A stretch of DNA of 64,000 nucleotides from Trichormus sp. M33_DOE_039. GTDB taxonomy: Bacteria; Cyanobacteriota; Cyanobacteriia; Cyanobacteriales; Nostocaceae. The notes under the pieces were generated by a model, which was not told where the DNA came from, did no database searches, and saw only the letters and a program-made list of their open reading frames with translations. Position numbers and translations under genes: made by a program. How positions within the stretch are numbered: position 1 is the stretch's first letter; every line of letters begins with the position of its first letter. Location: positions 62,001 to 126,000 of the forward strand of contig DVDT01000063.1 of the NCBI GenBank assembly GCA_015296085.1, read 5' to 3'. Of the stretch, positions 1-7,454 are shown piece after piece.

Positions 1-197
1 ACGTTATTGGTTCAACTCGTCCGCCCTCTTATCCTTTAAGAAGAGGAGATTATATTGTCATAGCTTCACTACAAAAATTTAGAGGCAATCAACGTTATCT
101 CATCCCTCAAAAGATTAACTTAGCAGATTACAAATCAGTTGCTATTTGGTGTCGCAAGTTTAATGCGACTTTTGGTGCTGCCACTTTCAAAAATTAA
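1..197 (+). CDS. DM13-domain protein, C-terminal end (partial)
   Basis: An open frame (codons beginning at base 3) runs in from the left edge and stops at 195-197 (TAA). Its residues include GDYIVIASLQKFRGNQRYLI, then KINLADYKSVAIWC, then FNATFGAA. This is the pattern of the end of a DM13 domain: a G-x-Q-x-Y-x-(L/I)-P strand, a Y-x-S-V-x-I-W-C motif with the conserved cysteine, and F-x-V/T-x-F-G-x-A. DM13 domains are secreted or membrane-linked and are proposed to act in electron transfer. Only about 64 residues are in the window, so the N-terminus and any signal peptide cannot be judged. The SDR gene follows 42 bases downstream on the same strand. Confidence 0.75.
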   Translation, partial: VIGSTRPPSYPLRRGDYIVIASLQKFRGNQRYLIPQKINLADYKSVAIWCRKFNATFGAATFKN

Positions 198-239
198 GAA
201 TTAATCAAAAAATAACCGCAATTTAACCAGAAGAAAACT

Positions 240-1037
240 ATGAATTTAAAAGGGAAAGTTGCTCTAGTTACAGGTAGCAGTCAAGGAATTGGACAAGGAA
301 TCGTTTTACGTCTGGCGCAAGCTGGTGCAAATGTTGTGATTAACTATCGTTCTCACCCTGAAGGTGCAGAAGAAACTTTAGCTAAAGTGGAAGCTTTTGG
401 GGGTAAATGTCACATGGCACACTGTCCTCAATCTCATGGTTACACTCTCAAAGCTGACTTGGGTAGTGTTGACGAGGTGCGCCAATTAATTGCAGAAAGT
501 ATACAGCATTTTGGCAAATTAGATATTTTAGTAAATAATGCTGGTATTGAGAAACATGCACCTTTTTGGGAAGTCCAAGAATCAGATTATGATATGGTGA
601 TGAATGTTAATTTAAAGGGTGTTTTCTTTGCCACTCAAAGCTTTGTACAACATCTAATTACTACTAAGCGAACTGGAAAAATTATTAATATTAGTTCGGT
701 ACATGAAGAATTACCTTTTCCCAATTTCACAGCTTACTGTATTAGTAAAAGTGGAATGAAAATGCTGACTCGTAATTTGGCAATTGAGTTGGGTGATTTG
801 GGAATTACTATTAATAATGTTGCGCCAGGAGCAATAGAAACTCCTATTAATACAAAGTTATTGAATGACCCAGCAAAATTAGGAGCTTTATTACAAAATA
901 TTCCCCTGGGTCGCTTAGGTAAACCGCAAGATGTGGCTTCCTTAGTGGCATTTCTTGCTTCTTCGGATGCTGACTACATAACAGGTAGTACCTTTTTTGT
1001 AGACGGGGGATTACTGTGGAATTATCAAGAACAATAG
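240..1037 (+). CDS. Short-chain dehydrogenase/reductase (glucose 1-dehydrogenase-like)
   Basis: A 265-residue classical SDR. The cofactor motif TGSSQGIGQG lies at residues 11-20, NNAG at 99-102, the catalytic serine region ISS at about 151-153 and the YxxxK pair at Y166/K170. The C-terminus ends in the usual D-G-G substrate-loop strand. Classical SDRs oxidise or reduce alcohols, sugars or ketones with NAD(P); the nearest named group by pattern is glucose 1-dehydrogenase/3-oxoacyl-ACP reductase-like, but the substrate cannot be read. A His/Cys-containing stretch at about 56-68 (KCHMAHCPQSHGY) replaces the short turn normally found before the acidic ADL motif. An AGAAGA ribosome-binding site precedes the ATG. 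The reading frame of the downstream channel gene could overlap its end. Confidence 0.85.
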   Translation: MNLKGKVALVTGSSQGIGQGIVLRLAQAGANVVINYRSHPEGAEETLAKVEAFGGKCHMAHCPQSHGYTLKADLGSVDEVRQLIAESIQHFGKLDILVNNAGIEKHAPFWEVQESDYDMVMNVNLKGVFFATQSFVQHLITTKRTGKIINISSVHEELPFPNFTAYCISKSGMKMLTRNLAIELGDLGITINNVAPGAIETPINTKLLNDPAKLGALLQNIPLGRLGKPQDVASLVAFLASSDADYITGSTFFVDGGLLWNYQEQ

Positions 1038-1105
1038 AGAATAATTCCGCAGACAAATGTTCTTATACAAAATTTTTTATTCACAATCTAACATCTAAAA
1101 TTGAT

Positions 1106-1939
1106 ATGTTGCAGACACTACGTAAACATTATCCTGAATATTTAATGGAAGCTGCGTGTTTGGGCATATTTCTGATTTTGGCAACGGTAGTGACTGCAGT
1201 GGTAGAGCATCCATCTTCAGTGATCAAAAAAACTGTTACCGAACCGATTTTACGCCGCTTGCTGATCGGGATAGCAATGGGGTTAATTGCGATCGCGATC
1301 GTTTACTCTCCTTGGGGTAAGCAATCCGGCGCACATATCAATCCAGTTGTCACATTCACTTTCTTCCGCCTCGGCAAAATTAAGCTGTGGGATGCAATTT
1401 TCTATATCCTGGCGCAATTTTTCGGGGGATTGATGGGATTAATGTTAGCTGTAGCATTTTTGGGAAATGCAATTACCCACCCGTCTGTAAATTATATTAT
1501 TACAATTCCTGGTGTGGGTGGTACAAGTGTAGCCTTTTTCGCTGAAATAATTATTTCTTTTGGGGTGATGCTGATGATTTTATTTGTCTCTAACACTCCC
1601 AAAATTGCACCCTTTACAGGGATATTTGCGGGGATACTCATTGCAATCTACATTACTATAGAAGCACCCTTGTCAGGGATGAGTATGAATCCAGCTCGTA
1701 CCCTAGCATCAGCAATTCCCTCTCGCAACTGGACAGATATTTGGGTTTATTTCACCGCACCATTTTTAGGGATGCTTTCAGCAGCAGAAGTTTATGTGAG
1801 GCTGAAAGGTAAACGTGCTGTTCGCTGCGCTAAACTACATCATCACAATAATAAACGTTGTATTTTTCGCTGTGGCTATAGTCATTTAGAAACTGATCAG
1901 AAGCAATGGCTATTGAGCGATCGCTTACCTGGTTCTTAA
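1106..1939 (+). CDS. MIP/aquaporin-family channel protein
   Basis: A polytopic membrane protein of the major intrinsic protein family, which passes water or small neutral solutes across the membrane. The two half-helix motifs are visible: GAHINPV (NPV at about 79-81, where NPA is usual) and MSMNPAR (NPA at about 195-197). About six hydrophobic helices surround them. An upstream ATG at 1016 would overlap the SDR gene and add a hydrophilic 30-residue leader, so the ATG at 1106 (277 residues) is preferred. After the last helix there is an unusual tail of about 45 residues with HHH at 245-247 and cysteines at 241, 252 and 256, which could bind metal or lie in the cytoplasm. The NPV variant and tail make transport specificity uncertain. 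Confidence 0.8.
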   Translation: MLQTLRKHYPEYLMEAACLGIFLILATVVTAVVEHPSSVIKKTVTEPILRRLLIGIAMGLIAIAIVYSPWGKQSGAHINPVVTFTFFRLGKIKLWDAIFYILAQFFGGLMGLMLAVAFLGNAITHPSVNYIITIPGVGGTSVAFFAEIIISFGVMLMILFVSNTPKIAPFTGIFAGILIAIYITIEAPLSGMSMNPARTLASAIPSRNWTDIWVYFTAPFLGMLSAAEVYVRLKGKRAVRCAKLHHHNNKRCIFRCGYSHLETDQKQWLLSDRLPGS

Positions 1940-2028
1940 TATTTACAAATTGCTAAGACGAAACAGTTTAAATGCTCTAGCTGACCACAGCTAGAAAGAT
2001 CGAGATAATGTATGGCAGCAAATAAATT

Positions 2029-2523
2029 ATGAAAAAGCGATATTTTTTACAAGCTGGTGCAGTAACAGTTGCCACAGTATGGTTATCACGCTATTTAACA
2101 AGTAGATCACAAGTTATGGCGATCGCAAACAATAAATTTGAAATTATGAAAACTGATGAAGAATGGCGCAAAATTCTAACACCAGAAAAGTTTTATGTAT
2201 TGCGGAAACATGGAACTGAACGTGCTGGTACTAGTCCACTTGATAAGCAATATGCAAAAGGCACTTATATATGCGCTGCTTGTGACTTGCCATTATTTAC
2301 ATCTGTAACCAAATTCAATAGTGGTACGGGCTGGCCTAGTTTTTACGCACCAATTGATAGAGCAATTGGTACATCTGTAGACAAATCTTTGTTGATGACC
2401 AGAGTAGAAGTACATTGTCGTCGTTGTGGTGGACACCTGGGTCATGTATTCGACGACGGCCCTGCACCTACTGGTAAACGTTATTGTATGAATGGGGTAG
2501 CAATGAAGTTTGTCGTTAGTTGA
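2029..2523 (+). CDS. msrB: Peptide-methionine (R)-S-oxide reductase MsrB, exported form
   Basis: This 164-residue MsrB reduces the R epimer of methionine sulfoxide in proteins. The SelR domain covers about residues 40-164. Zinc ligands are the pairs C82/C85 (CAAC) and C130/C133 (CRRC). GTGWPSF lies near 99-105, the catalytic cysteine is C153 in RYCMNG, and HLGHVFDDGP is intact. Residues 1-31 begin MKKRYFLQAG and form a hydrophobic segment ending near SQVMA, which looks like a signal peptide or membrane anchor, so this copy probably protects periplasmic or thylakoid-lumen proteins. A partner msrA is in the same window at 59006-59683 but is not linked to it. No standard resolving cysteine is obvious beyond the zinc set. 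Confidence 0.92.
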   Translation: MKKRYFLQAGAVTVATVWLSRYLTSRSQVMAIANNKFEIMKTDEEWRKILTPEKFYVLRKHGTERAGTSPLDKQYAKGTYICAACDLPLFTSVTKFNSGTGWPSFYAPIDRAIGTSVDKSLLMTRVEVHCRRCGGHLGHVFDDGPAPTGKRYCMNGVAMKFVVS

Positions 2524-2553
2524 AGTAATACTGTAACTACCTGCAAAAATTAA

Positions 2554-2596
2554 GGCGTTGCTGAATCATGTAATCATTCCACAATTATGCAACGCC
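2554..2596. repeat. Inverted repeat between msrB and the CHRD gene
   Basis: GGCGTTGC at 2554-2561 is mirrored by GCAACGCC at 2589-2596, with a 27-base AT-rich spacer. It lies between the ends of two convergent genes and could be a weak bidirectional terminator or a fragment of a dispersed repeat. There is no T-tract directly after either arm. Confidence 0.5.
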
Positions 2597-2604
2597 ATAC
2601 TTTC

Positions 2605-3312
2605 TCATGCGCGATGGAGTTGTCCGCGAATGTCTCCAAAAAATGTCTGTCCTTTTGTATGTAAGTTAAAGTAAAGTTCACCCTTCTGAAGAATGTACTC
2701 CATACCTGCAATTGTTTTCACCTTATCTGGTAAACCTGGAACAATTGGACATCCCGCAGTAAACGCACCGACAATTCCTCGCCCAGATTTACTGGTTTTT
2801 TCTATATGTGCATTAGTGATTTCTGCTGAAAAAACACCGTCAGCTAGATTTTCTTGAATGTCACCAGAAAAAGCAAAATCAACTAGGATAGGGCCAAGCT
2901 GATCGGGCCTACCGCAATGGATATGAAACATGACTACATCTTTAGGATTAACATTTTCAACCTTGACATCTACATAAGCTTTACTCAAGTCGTTTGTGAA
3001 GCGTAATACCCCATGACCGCGTGATGTGCGCTCATCTCTTAGTAAAGATGGTGCAGTAGACCGAAATTCTTTTGGAGTCGAAGAAGGGGTATCTTTCTCT
3101 TCACCCGGTTCTTGCTGAGGACTTAAAGACGCTTCGTAAACAAAACCAATTTTTTTTCCTTTATTCAGGTCAAAGTTAACTGATTGAGGTTGAGTAGCAA
3201 TGTTTTCAGCAGCAAAGGCACTTGAGGTAATTGTTGTCTGGTCTGTATAGCTAAAAAGCAACAAAATAAAGACTAGACAAATCATGATAACGAAAGCATA
3301 TTTTGTCCGCAT
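2605..3312 (-). CDS. CHRD-domain exported protein
   Basis: A 235-residue protein with a clear N-terminal hydrophobic signal segment (about residues 6-24) followed by a CHRD domain. Recognisable parts are VLRFTNDLSKAYVDVKVEN, then VVMFHIHCG and the closing GDIRGQL strand. CHRD domains were defined from chordin and occur in many bacterial secreted proteins; the function is not known. The region at about 50-95 is hydrophilic and low in predicted structure. It is transcribed alone, convergent with msrB, and its upstream 304 bases carry no other gene. Confidence 0.8.
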   Translation of the reverse strand: MRTKYAFVIMICLVFILLLFSYTDQTTITSSAFAAENIATQPQSVNFDLNKGKKIGFVYEASLSPQQEPGEEKDTPSSTPKEFRSTAPSLLRDERTSRGHGVLRFTNDLSKAYVDVKVENVNPKDVVMFHIHCGRPDQLGPILVDFAFSGDIQENLADGVFSAEITNAHIEKTSKSGRGIVGAFTAGCPIVPGLPDKVKTIAGMEYILQKGELYFNLHTKGQTFFGDIRGQLHRA

Positions 3313-3616
3313 AATTATTTACTCTAAATGTAGAAATATGACTGGGTAAAAACTGCTAAATGTCAAGTTAAAGACCAACCACCCATTATACTTAAACTTT
3401 CTGATACAGCAACCCTAAATATCTTGTAAACAAGCAGCAAATTTCTTATTGTAAATTTATATACTTATAATATAAATTTACTTATTTTTTTGGTCTTTTT
3501 CGTAGAGAAAGCAAAGACCAATAATAAAATACAAGTAATATTAACAACTGAATCAACTAAGTATTAAAAAGCCTCTGAATTCTGATACTTAAAAAAACAA
3601 GTAAAAGAATTACTTA
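3313..3616. other. AT-rich spacer between CHRD and cupin genes
   Basis: No gene is seen here. A perfect 11-base palindrome, GTAAATTTATA at 3451-3461 and TATAAATTTAC at 3471-3481, has a 9-base loop and may be the end of the cupin operon transcript or an AT-rich cruciform. The bases next to 3312 should contain the promoter of the CHRD gene, but no reliable -35/-10 pair stands out. Confidence 0.5.
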
Positions 3617-3982
3617 CTACTCAACACGATGAGGAAATGATATTTCTAGTACAACACATCCAATATCAGTTTTGAATGGCCCATGAATCTCACCCGGTGG
3701 CCTACTAGCATAGTGTCCACTTTCTAACCACATATCAAAAGCTTGGTCATAAAGACGACCACTAACTACAAAAATCTCTTCAGGATAAGGATGACTTTTT
3801 ACGCCGAAAGGGGTGGTATCAGCACCGGGATGAAAACGAGTTAAACGGGTATATTCGCCAGTTTCTTCATCTATGCTGAGGGTCAATTCTTCAGCAATTT
3901 GTTCCAAACCTGCGATCGCTTGCCATTTTTCTTGGTTTTCTACTATCAATGGATTCCAGTAAGTTTTGGTGGATTTTGCCAT
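3617..3982 (-). CDS. Cupin-domain protein (ChrR-like)
   Basis: A single-domain cupin of 121 residues. The metal-binding cupin motif 1 region is seen around HPYPEEIFVVSGRLYDQ, and the second motif around PPGEIHGPF. The family is a beta-barrel that often binds a divalent metal and acts as a sensor, isomerase or dioxygenase; the closest pattern is the anti-sigma ChrR cupin type. It is probably the last gene of a three-gene minus-strand operon after the SnoaL-like and membrane-protein genes (57-base gap upstream). The substrate is unknown. Confidence 0.75.
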   Translation of the reverse strand: MAKSTKTYWNPLIVENQEKWQAIAGLEQIAEELTLSIDEETGEYTRLTRFHPGADTTPFGVKSHPYPEEIFVVSGRLYDQAFDMWLESGHYASRPPGEIHGPFKTDIGCVVLEISFPHRVE

Positions 3983-4039
3983 ACTGCCTTTTCTGATTCT
4001 TCACTGACCGTTAGCAACTTGATAACTACATCAGGGTGA

Positions 4040-4459
4040 TTAGTCTGCGTTAATTTTACTTCTTTGTTGAGTTTGAAACAGCCAGAAAATAAAAGCACAG
4101 GCAAAGAAGAGATCACCAAAACCACCAAATAGAAACGTTAACGGCAAATCACCTCTAGCGCAAAATATAAAAAATAAGATGGCGATCGCAATTTTACAAG
4201 CTGCGGCGATAGCAATAAAGAATTTCTCTGGTTTTGCTGTGATGGCTAGCCAAGCATAACTTGCGCCTAAGATAAGAATCCAGGAAGCTATCACCCAATG
4301 AACAAAGATGGTATCTTTTGGGAGTCCGACGATATTAGATGGATAGTAAACTGGAGGAGCAAGTGTAATTGCACCAAACAGATTAAAAATTGTAGTCAGC
4401 AACAAACAGTATCGAAACCATGTTGCTACAGGCTGCTGGCTTACTAGAGATTTAGTCAT
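4040..4459 (-). CDS. Small polytopic membrane protein of unknown function
   Basis: A 139-residue protein with about four hydrophobic helices (near residues 13-35, 50-72, 78-97 and 103-125), including VIASWILILGASYAWLAIT. No catalytic motif is seen and the family is not recognised. It starts 32 bases after the SnoaL-like gene and ends 57 bases before the cupin gene, all on the minus strand, so the three probably share a transcript. Confidence 0.65.
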   Translation of the reverse strand: MTKSLVSQQPVATWFRYCLLLTTIFNLFGAITLAPPVYYPSNIVGLPKDTIFVHWVIASWILILGASYAWLAITAKPEKFFIAIAAACKIAIAILFFIFCARGDLPLTFLFGGFGDLFFACAFIFWLFQTQQRSKINAD

Positions 4460-4491
4460 AAATGTTCTAAGGTTTTATGCAAACTTAGCTT

Positions 4492-4971
4492 CTATACAGA
4501 TTTCTTTAATAGTTTAGATGCTATTCCTTTGAAGATGTGTGGCAATAATTTGAGACTCGGTAAGAAAACAATCCCTAACTGCTGCATCAGTCCGAGTGCA
4601 TCGCCTTGACCCCAATGCTCAACTATTTTCCCATTTTCAACTCGATCAATGTGCATGATTGATAAACTGATTTGCTTACCTGTTGGTGGAAGTCCTTGAA
4701 ACTCTCCGAGATGCGTAGCTGTAAATTTTCCGCAGGTTACAACTTTATCATTAGAAACAATGACCTGATCAAAAACGTGCTGACCTTGACTGAAGGCTAA
4801 ATAAAACGACATCCCAAATTGCTTGAATCCTTTTTTGTCTAAAGGTTCGGTTACACCCGCTAAATGAGCAACAAAATCATTCGCCAGAAGATCCACGGCT
4901 TGTTCTATTTTGCGGTCATCAAAAGCTTTGTAGAACTGGAGTACGATAGCTTTGTTTTGTTCAGTCAGCAT
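4492..4971 (-). CDS. SnoaL-like / ester cyclase-type protein
   Basis: A 159-residue protein with the NTF2-fold pattern of SnoaL-like polyketide cyclases: an N-terminal helix NKAIVLQFYKAFDDRKIE, the loop DFVAHLAG, and the strand VENGKIVEHWGQGDALGLMQ. In most bacteria such proteins are not linked to polyketides and their substrate is unknown. A C-terminal extension (about residues 132-159) ends in a basic helix. It leads the probable operon with the membrane protein and the cupin. Confidence 0.75.
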   Translation of the reverse strand: MLTEQNKAIVLQFYKAFDDRKIEQAVDLLANDFVAHLAGVTEPLDKKGFKQFGMSFYLAFSQGQHVFDQVIVSNDKVVTCGKFTATHLGEFQGLPPTGKQISLSIMHIDRVENGKIVEHWGQGDALGLMQQLGIVFLPSLKLLPHIFKGIASKLLKKSV

Positions 4972-5305
4972 TAGAGAATTGCGTTTTGAGCTAAATTGTA
5001 ACGCGTATGCTGTACCTGTATGAACAAGTTCCTGATAGAAAATTTCATTTGCTGTAAATGCTTGCTCATTTCAGTAGATTTAGCATTTATAACAATATTA
5101 CGTTTGTAACAAAAAGTTTTGTAGGTTTACTAGAATTATTTCACGCTGAATTAATATGGAGTTAGTAAGATTAGCGATCGCCTACCCTGAATTCTGATTC
5201 ACTAAGTATCAATAATTCTCATTAAGTCTTCACTTCACTCTCAGCACGCGATAGGATTCATCACTGATAATCCATATATTGATCGCCAGCAAGAGTTGTT
5301 GATTT
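4972..5305. other. Divergent intergenic region
   Basis: This stretch separates the minus-strand SnoaL-like operon from the plus-strand debranching-enzyme gene, so it should hold two divergent promoters. It contains one HIP1 octamer near 5175. No terminator, small gene or structured RNA was recognised. Confidence 0.4.
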
Positions 5306-7291
5306 ATGTGTATGGAATTTGGGCGCAAAATCTGCGGTAATCTCGAAACGGCTGAGTCGAGGGAATGGTTAGTTACCAATGGAATTGGTGGTTATGCTTC
5401 GGGTACGGTAGCAGGTTTACTTACTCGTCGCTATCACGGTTTATTGGTAGCGGCTTTGCAACCGCCTTTAGGTCGTACTCTACTGCTGGCAAAACTAGAT
5501 GAAACTGTTCTATATAATAGTCGCTTTTATCCCCTTAATACTAATCGCTGGGCTGATGGGATAGTCAGTCCCCACGGATACCAACACATCGAGCGTTTTG
5601 CTTTAGAAGGTACAGTCCCGGTCTGGCGTTTTGCTGTGGCTGATGCTTTGTTAGAAAAACGGGTGTGGATGCAACAAGGCACAAATACAACCTACGTTCA
5701 ATATACTTTATCTCGCGCTACACAACCGCTTCAACTAACACTCAAAGCAATGGTTAACTATCGTGATTATCACGGCGATACTCAAAGTAATGGTTGGCAA
5801 ATGTCTCTAGAAACGGTTGAAAAGGGAATTTGTATCACTGCTTATCCCAGTGCTACACCTTTCTATTTACTCAGTGACTTTGGTAGTGTTTCTCTTGTTC
5901 ACAATTGGTATTATGGCTTTGATTTGGCTGTGGAACGTTATCGGGGACTGAGTGACCAAGAAGACCATCTTCACGCCGCTACTTTAGAAGTCATACTTAA
6001 TCCTGGGGAATCATTTACTTTTGTCGCCAGTACAGAAAAACAACCAAATTTGCAGGGAGAAACTACGCTAAAGTTGCGTCACATTCATGAACAGAAGTTA
6101 ATTGAAATTGCCAAGGCGCATCAACCCCTCGACAGTCAAGAATTACCACCTTGGATTCATCATTTAATATTAGCTGCTGATCAGTTTATTGTAGACCGTC
6201 CACTCCCAGATGAACCCAATGGCAAAACTATCATTGCTGGTTATCACTGGTTTAGCGATTGGGGAAGGGACACTATGATTAGTTTAGCGGGGTTAACAAT
6301 TTCTACGGGTCGAATAGAAATAGCACGCTCAATTCTCCGCACCTTTGCTAAATACGTCAATCAGGGAATGTTACCTAATCGCTTTCCTGATGCGGGGGCG
6401 CAACCAGAATACAATACAGTTGATGCTACGTTATGGTACTTTGAAGCAGTCCGCGCTTATTACAGTGCTACCAACGATGATCATTTACTGGCGGAACTGT
6501 TTGGGGTGTTAGCTGATATTATCAATTGGCATTGTCGCGGTACACGCTACAACATCCATTTAGACCCCGCCGATGGGTTACTATACGCTGGGGTTGCAGG
6601 TGTACAGTTAACTTGGATGGATGCGAAGGTAGGAGACTGGGTTGTCACACCCCGCATTGGTAAGCCTATTGAGGTCAATGCCCTTTGGTATAATGCTTTA
6701 CGCACAATGGCAAAATTTGCCCGTCAGCTTGGTAAGCCTCATCAAGAATATCAAGCAATGGCAGATAGAGTTTTAGCAAGATTTTCTCGGTTTTGGCATG
6801 ATGGGCTAGGTTATTGCTACGACGTGATTGATAGTCCTGATGGGGATGATTTATCGTTGCGTCCTAATCAAATTTTTGCGGTGTCATTACCGGAAAGTCC
6901 CCTCACACCTACTCAACAGATGTCTGTGGTAGAAACTTGTGGGCAAATACTGTTAACTTCCCACGGATTGCGATCGCTCTCTTGCGATCATCCCAAATAC
7001 AAAGGAAAATATGGAGGGAATCAGTATCAACGAGATGGAGCTTATCACCAGGGTACTGTGTGGGGTTGGTTAATAGGTGCGTTTGTTCAAGCTCATCTAC
7101 GCGTTTACAACAATCCTCAGCAGGCGCGTCAATTTCTCGAACCGATGGCAAATCACCTCACTGCACATGGCGTTGGTAGTCTCAGCGAAATTTTTGATGG
7201 AGATGCGCCGATGACTCCACGGGGATGTATTGCTCAGGCTTGGACAGTTGCAGAGGTGTTACGTGCTTATTTGGCAACTGAGGGGATTTAA
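5306..7291 (+). CDS. Amylo-alpha-1,6-glucosidase / glycogen debranching enzyme
   Basis: A 661-residue protein with the two-part layout of archaeal/bacterial-type debranching enzymes (GH133). An N-terminal beta domain (about 1-275) begins with the typical GIGGYASGTVAG and RRYHGLLVAA motifs. The C-terminal (alpha/alpha)6 catalytic domain has GYHWFSDWGRDTMISL, DATLWYFEAVRAY, LTWMDAKVGDW and DGAYHQGTVWGWLIG. It hydrolyses alpha-1,6 branch linkages in glycogen or limit dextrins in the cytoplasm. A second in-frame ATG is two codons in (5312); either could be the start. The next gene is another glucan or oligosaccharide hydrolase 163 bases downstream, so the pair may form a sugar-polymer mobilisation unit. 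Confidence 0.9.
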   Translation: MCMEFGRKICGNLETAESREWLVTNGIGGYASGTVAGLLTRRYHGLLVAALQPPLGRTLLLAKLDETVLYNSRFYPLNTNRWADGIVSPHGYQHIERFALEGTVPVWRFAVADALLEKRVWMQQGTNTTYVQYTLSRATQPLQLTLKAMVNYRDYHGDTQSNGWQMSLETVEKGICITAYPSATPFYLLSDFGSVSLVHNWYYGFDLAVERYRGLSDQEDHLHAATLEVILNPGESFTFVASTEKQPNLQGETTLKLRHIHEQKLIEIAKAHQPLDSQELPPWIHHLILAADQFIVDRPLPDEPNGKTIIAGYHWFSDWGRDTMISLAGLTISTGRIEIARSILRTFAKYVNQGMLPNRFPDAGAQPEYNTVDATLWYFEAVRAYYSATNDDHLLAELFGVLADIINWHCRGTRYNIHLDPADGLLYAGVAGVQLTWMDAKVGDWVVTPRIGKPIEVNALWYNALRTMAKFARQLGKPHQEYQAMADRVLARFSRFWHDGLGYCYDVIDSPDGDDLSLRPNQIFAVSLPESPLTPTQQMSVVETCGQILLTSHGLRSLSCDHPKYKGKYGGNQYQRDGAYHQGTVWGWLIGAFVQAHLRVYNNPQQARQFLEPMANHLTAHGVGSLSEIFDGDAPMTPRGCIAQAWTVAEVLRAYLATEGI

Positions 7292-7454
7292 ACGCAAAGG
7301 AAAGCGGAGTATTAGAAAAATTAACATTAGTTTTTCCTGAGTTTCTTCTAGATTTTTACTTATCAATCTTTCCTACAAATTTAATAAAAAGTTTAGGTCA
7401 GTCTAGGAGAAAAACGAGATACTCCAGATAGCAAATGAATAAAAGTACAATGCT

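Noticed and set aside
847-1056. Minus-strand frame of 69 codons over the end of the SDR gene
   Set aside because: It is antisense to a clear coding sequence and has no protein-like pattern.
2554-2596. Inverted repeat GGCGTTGC/GCAACGCC as an insertion-sequence end pair
   Set aside because: Only 27 bases separate the arms and no target duplication is seen; kept only as an inverted repeat.
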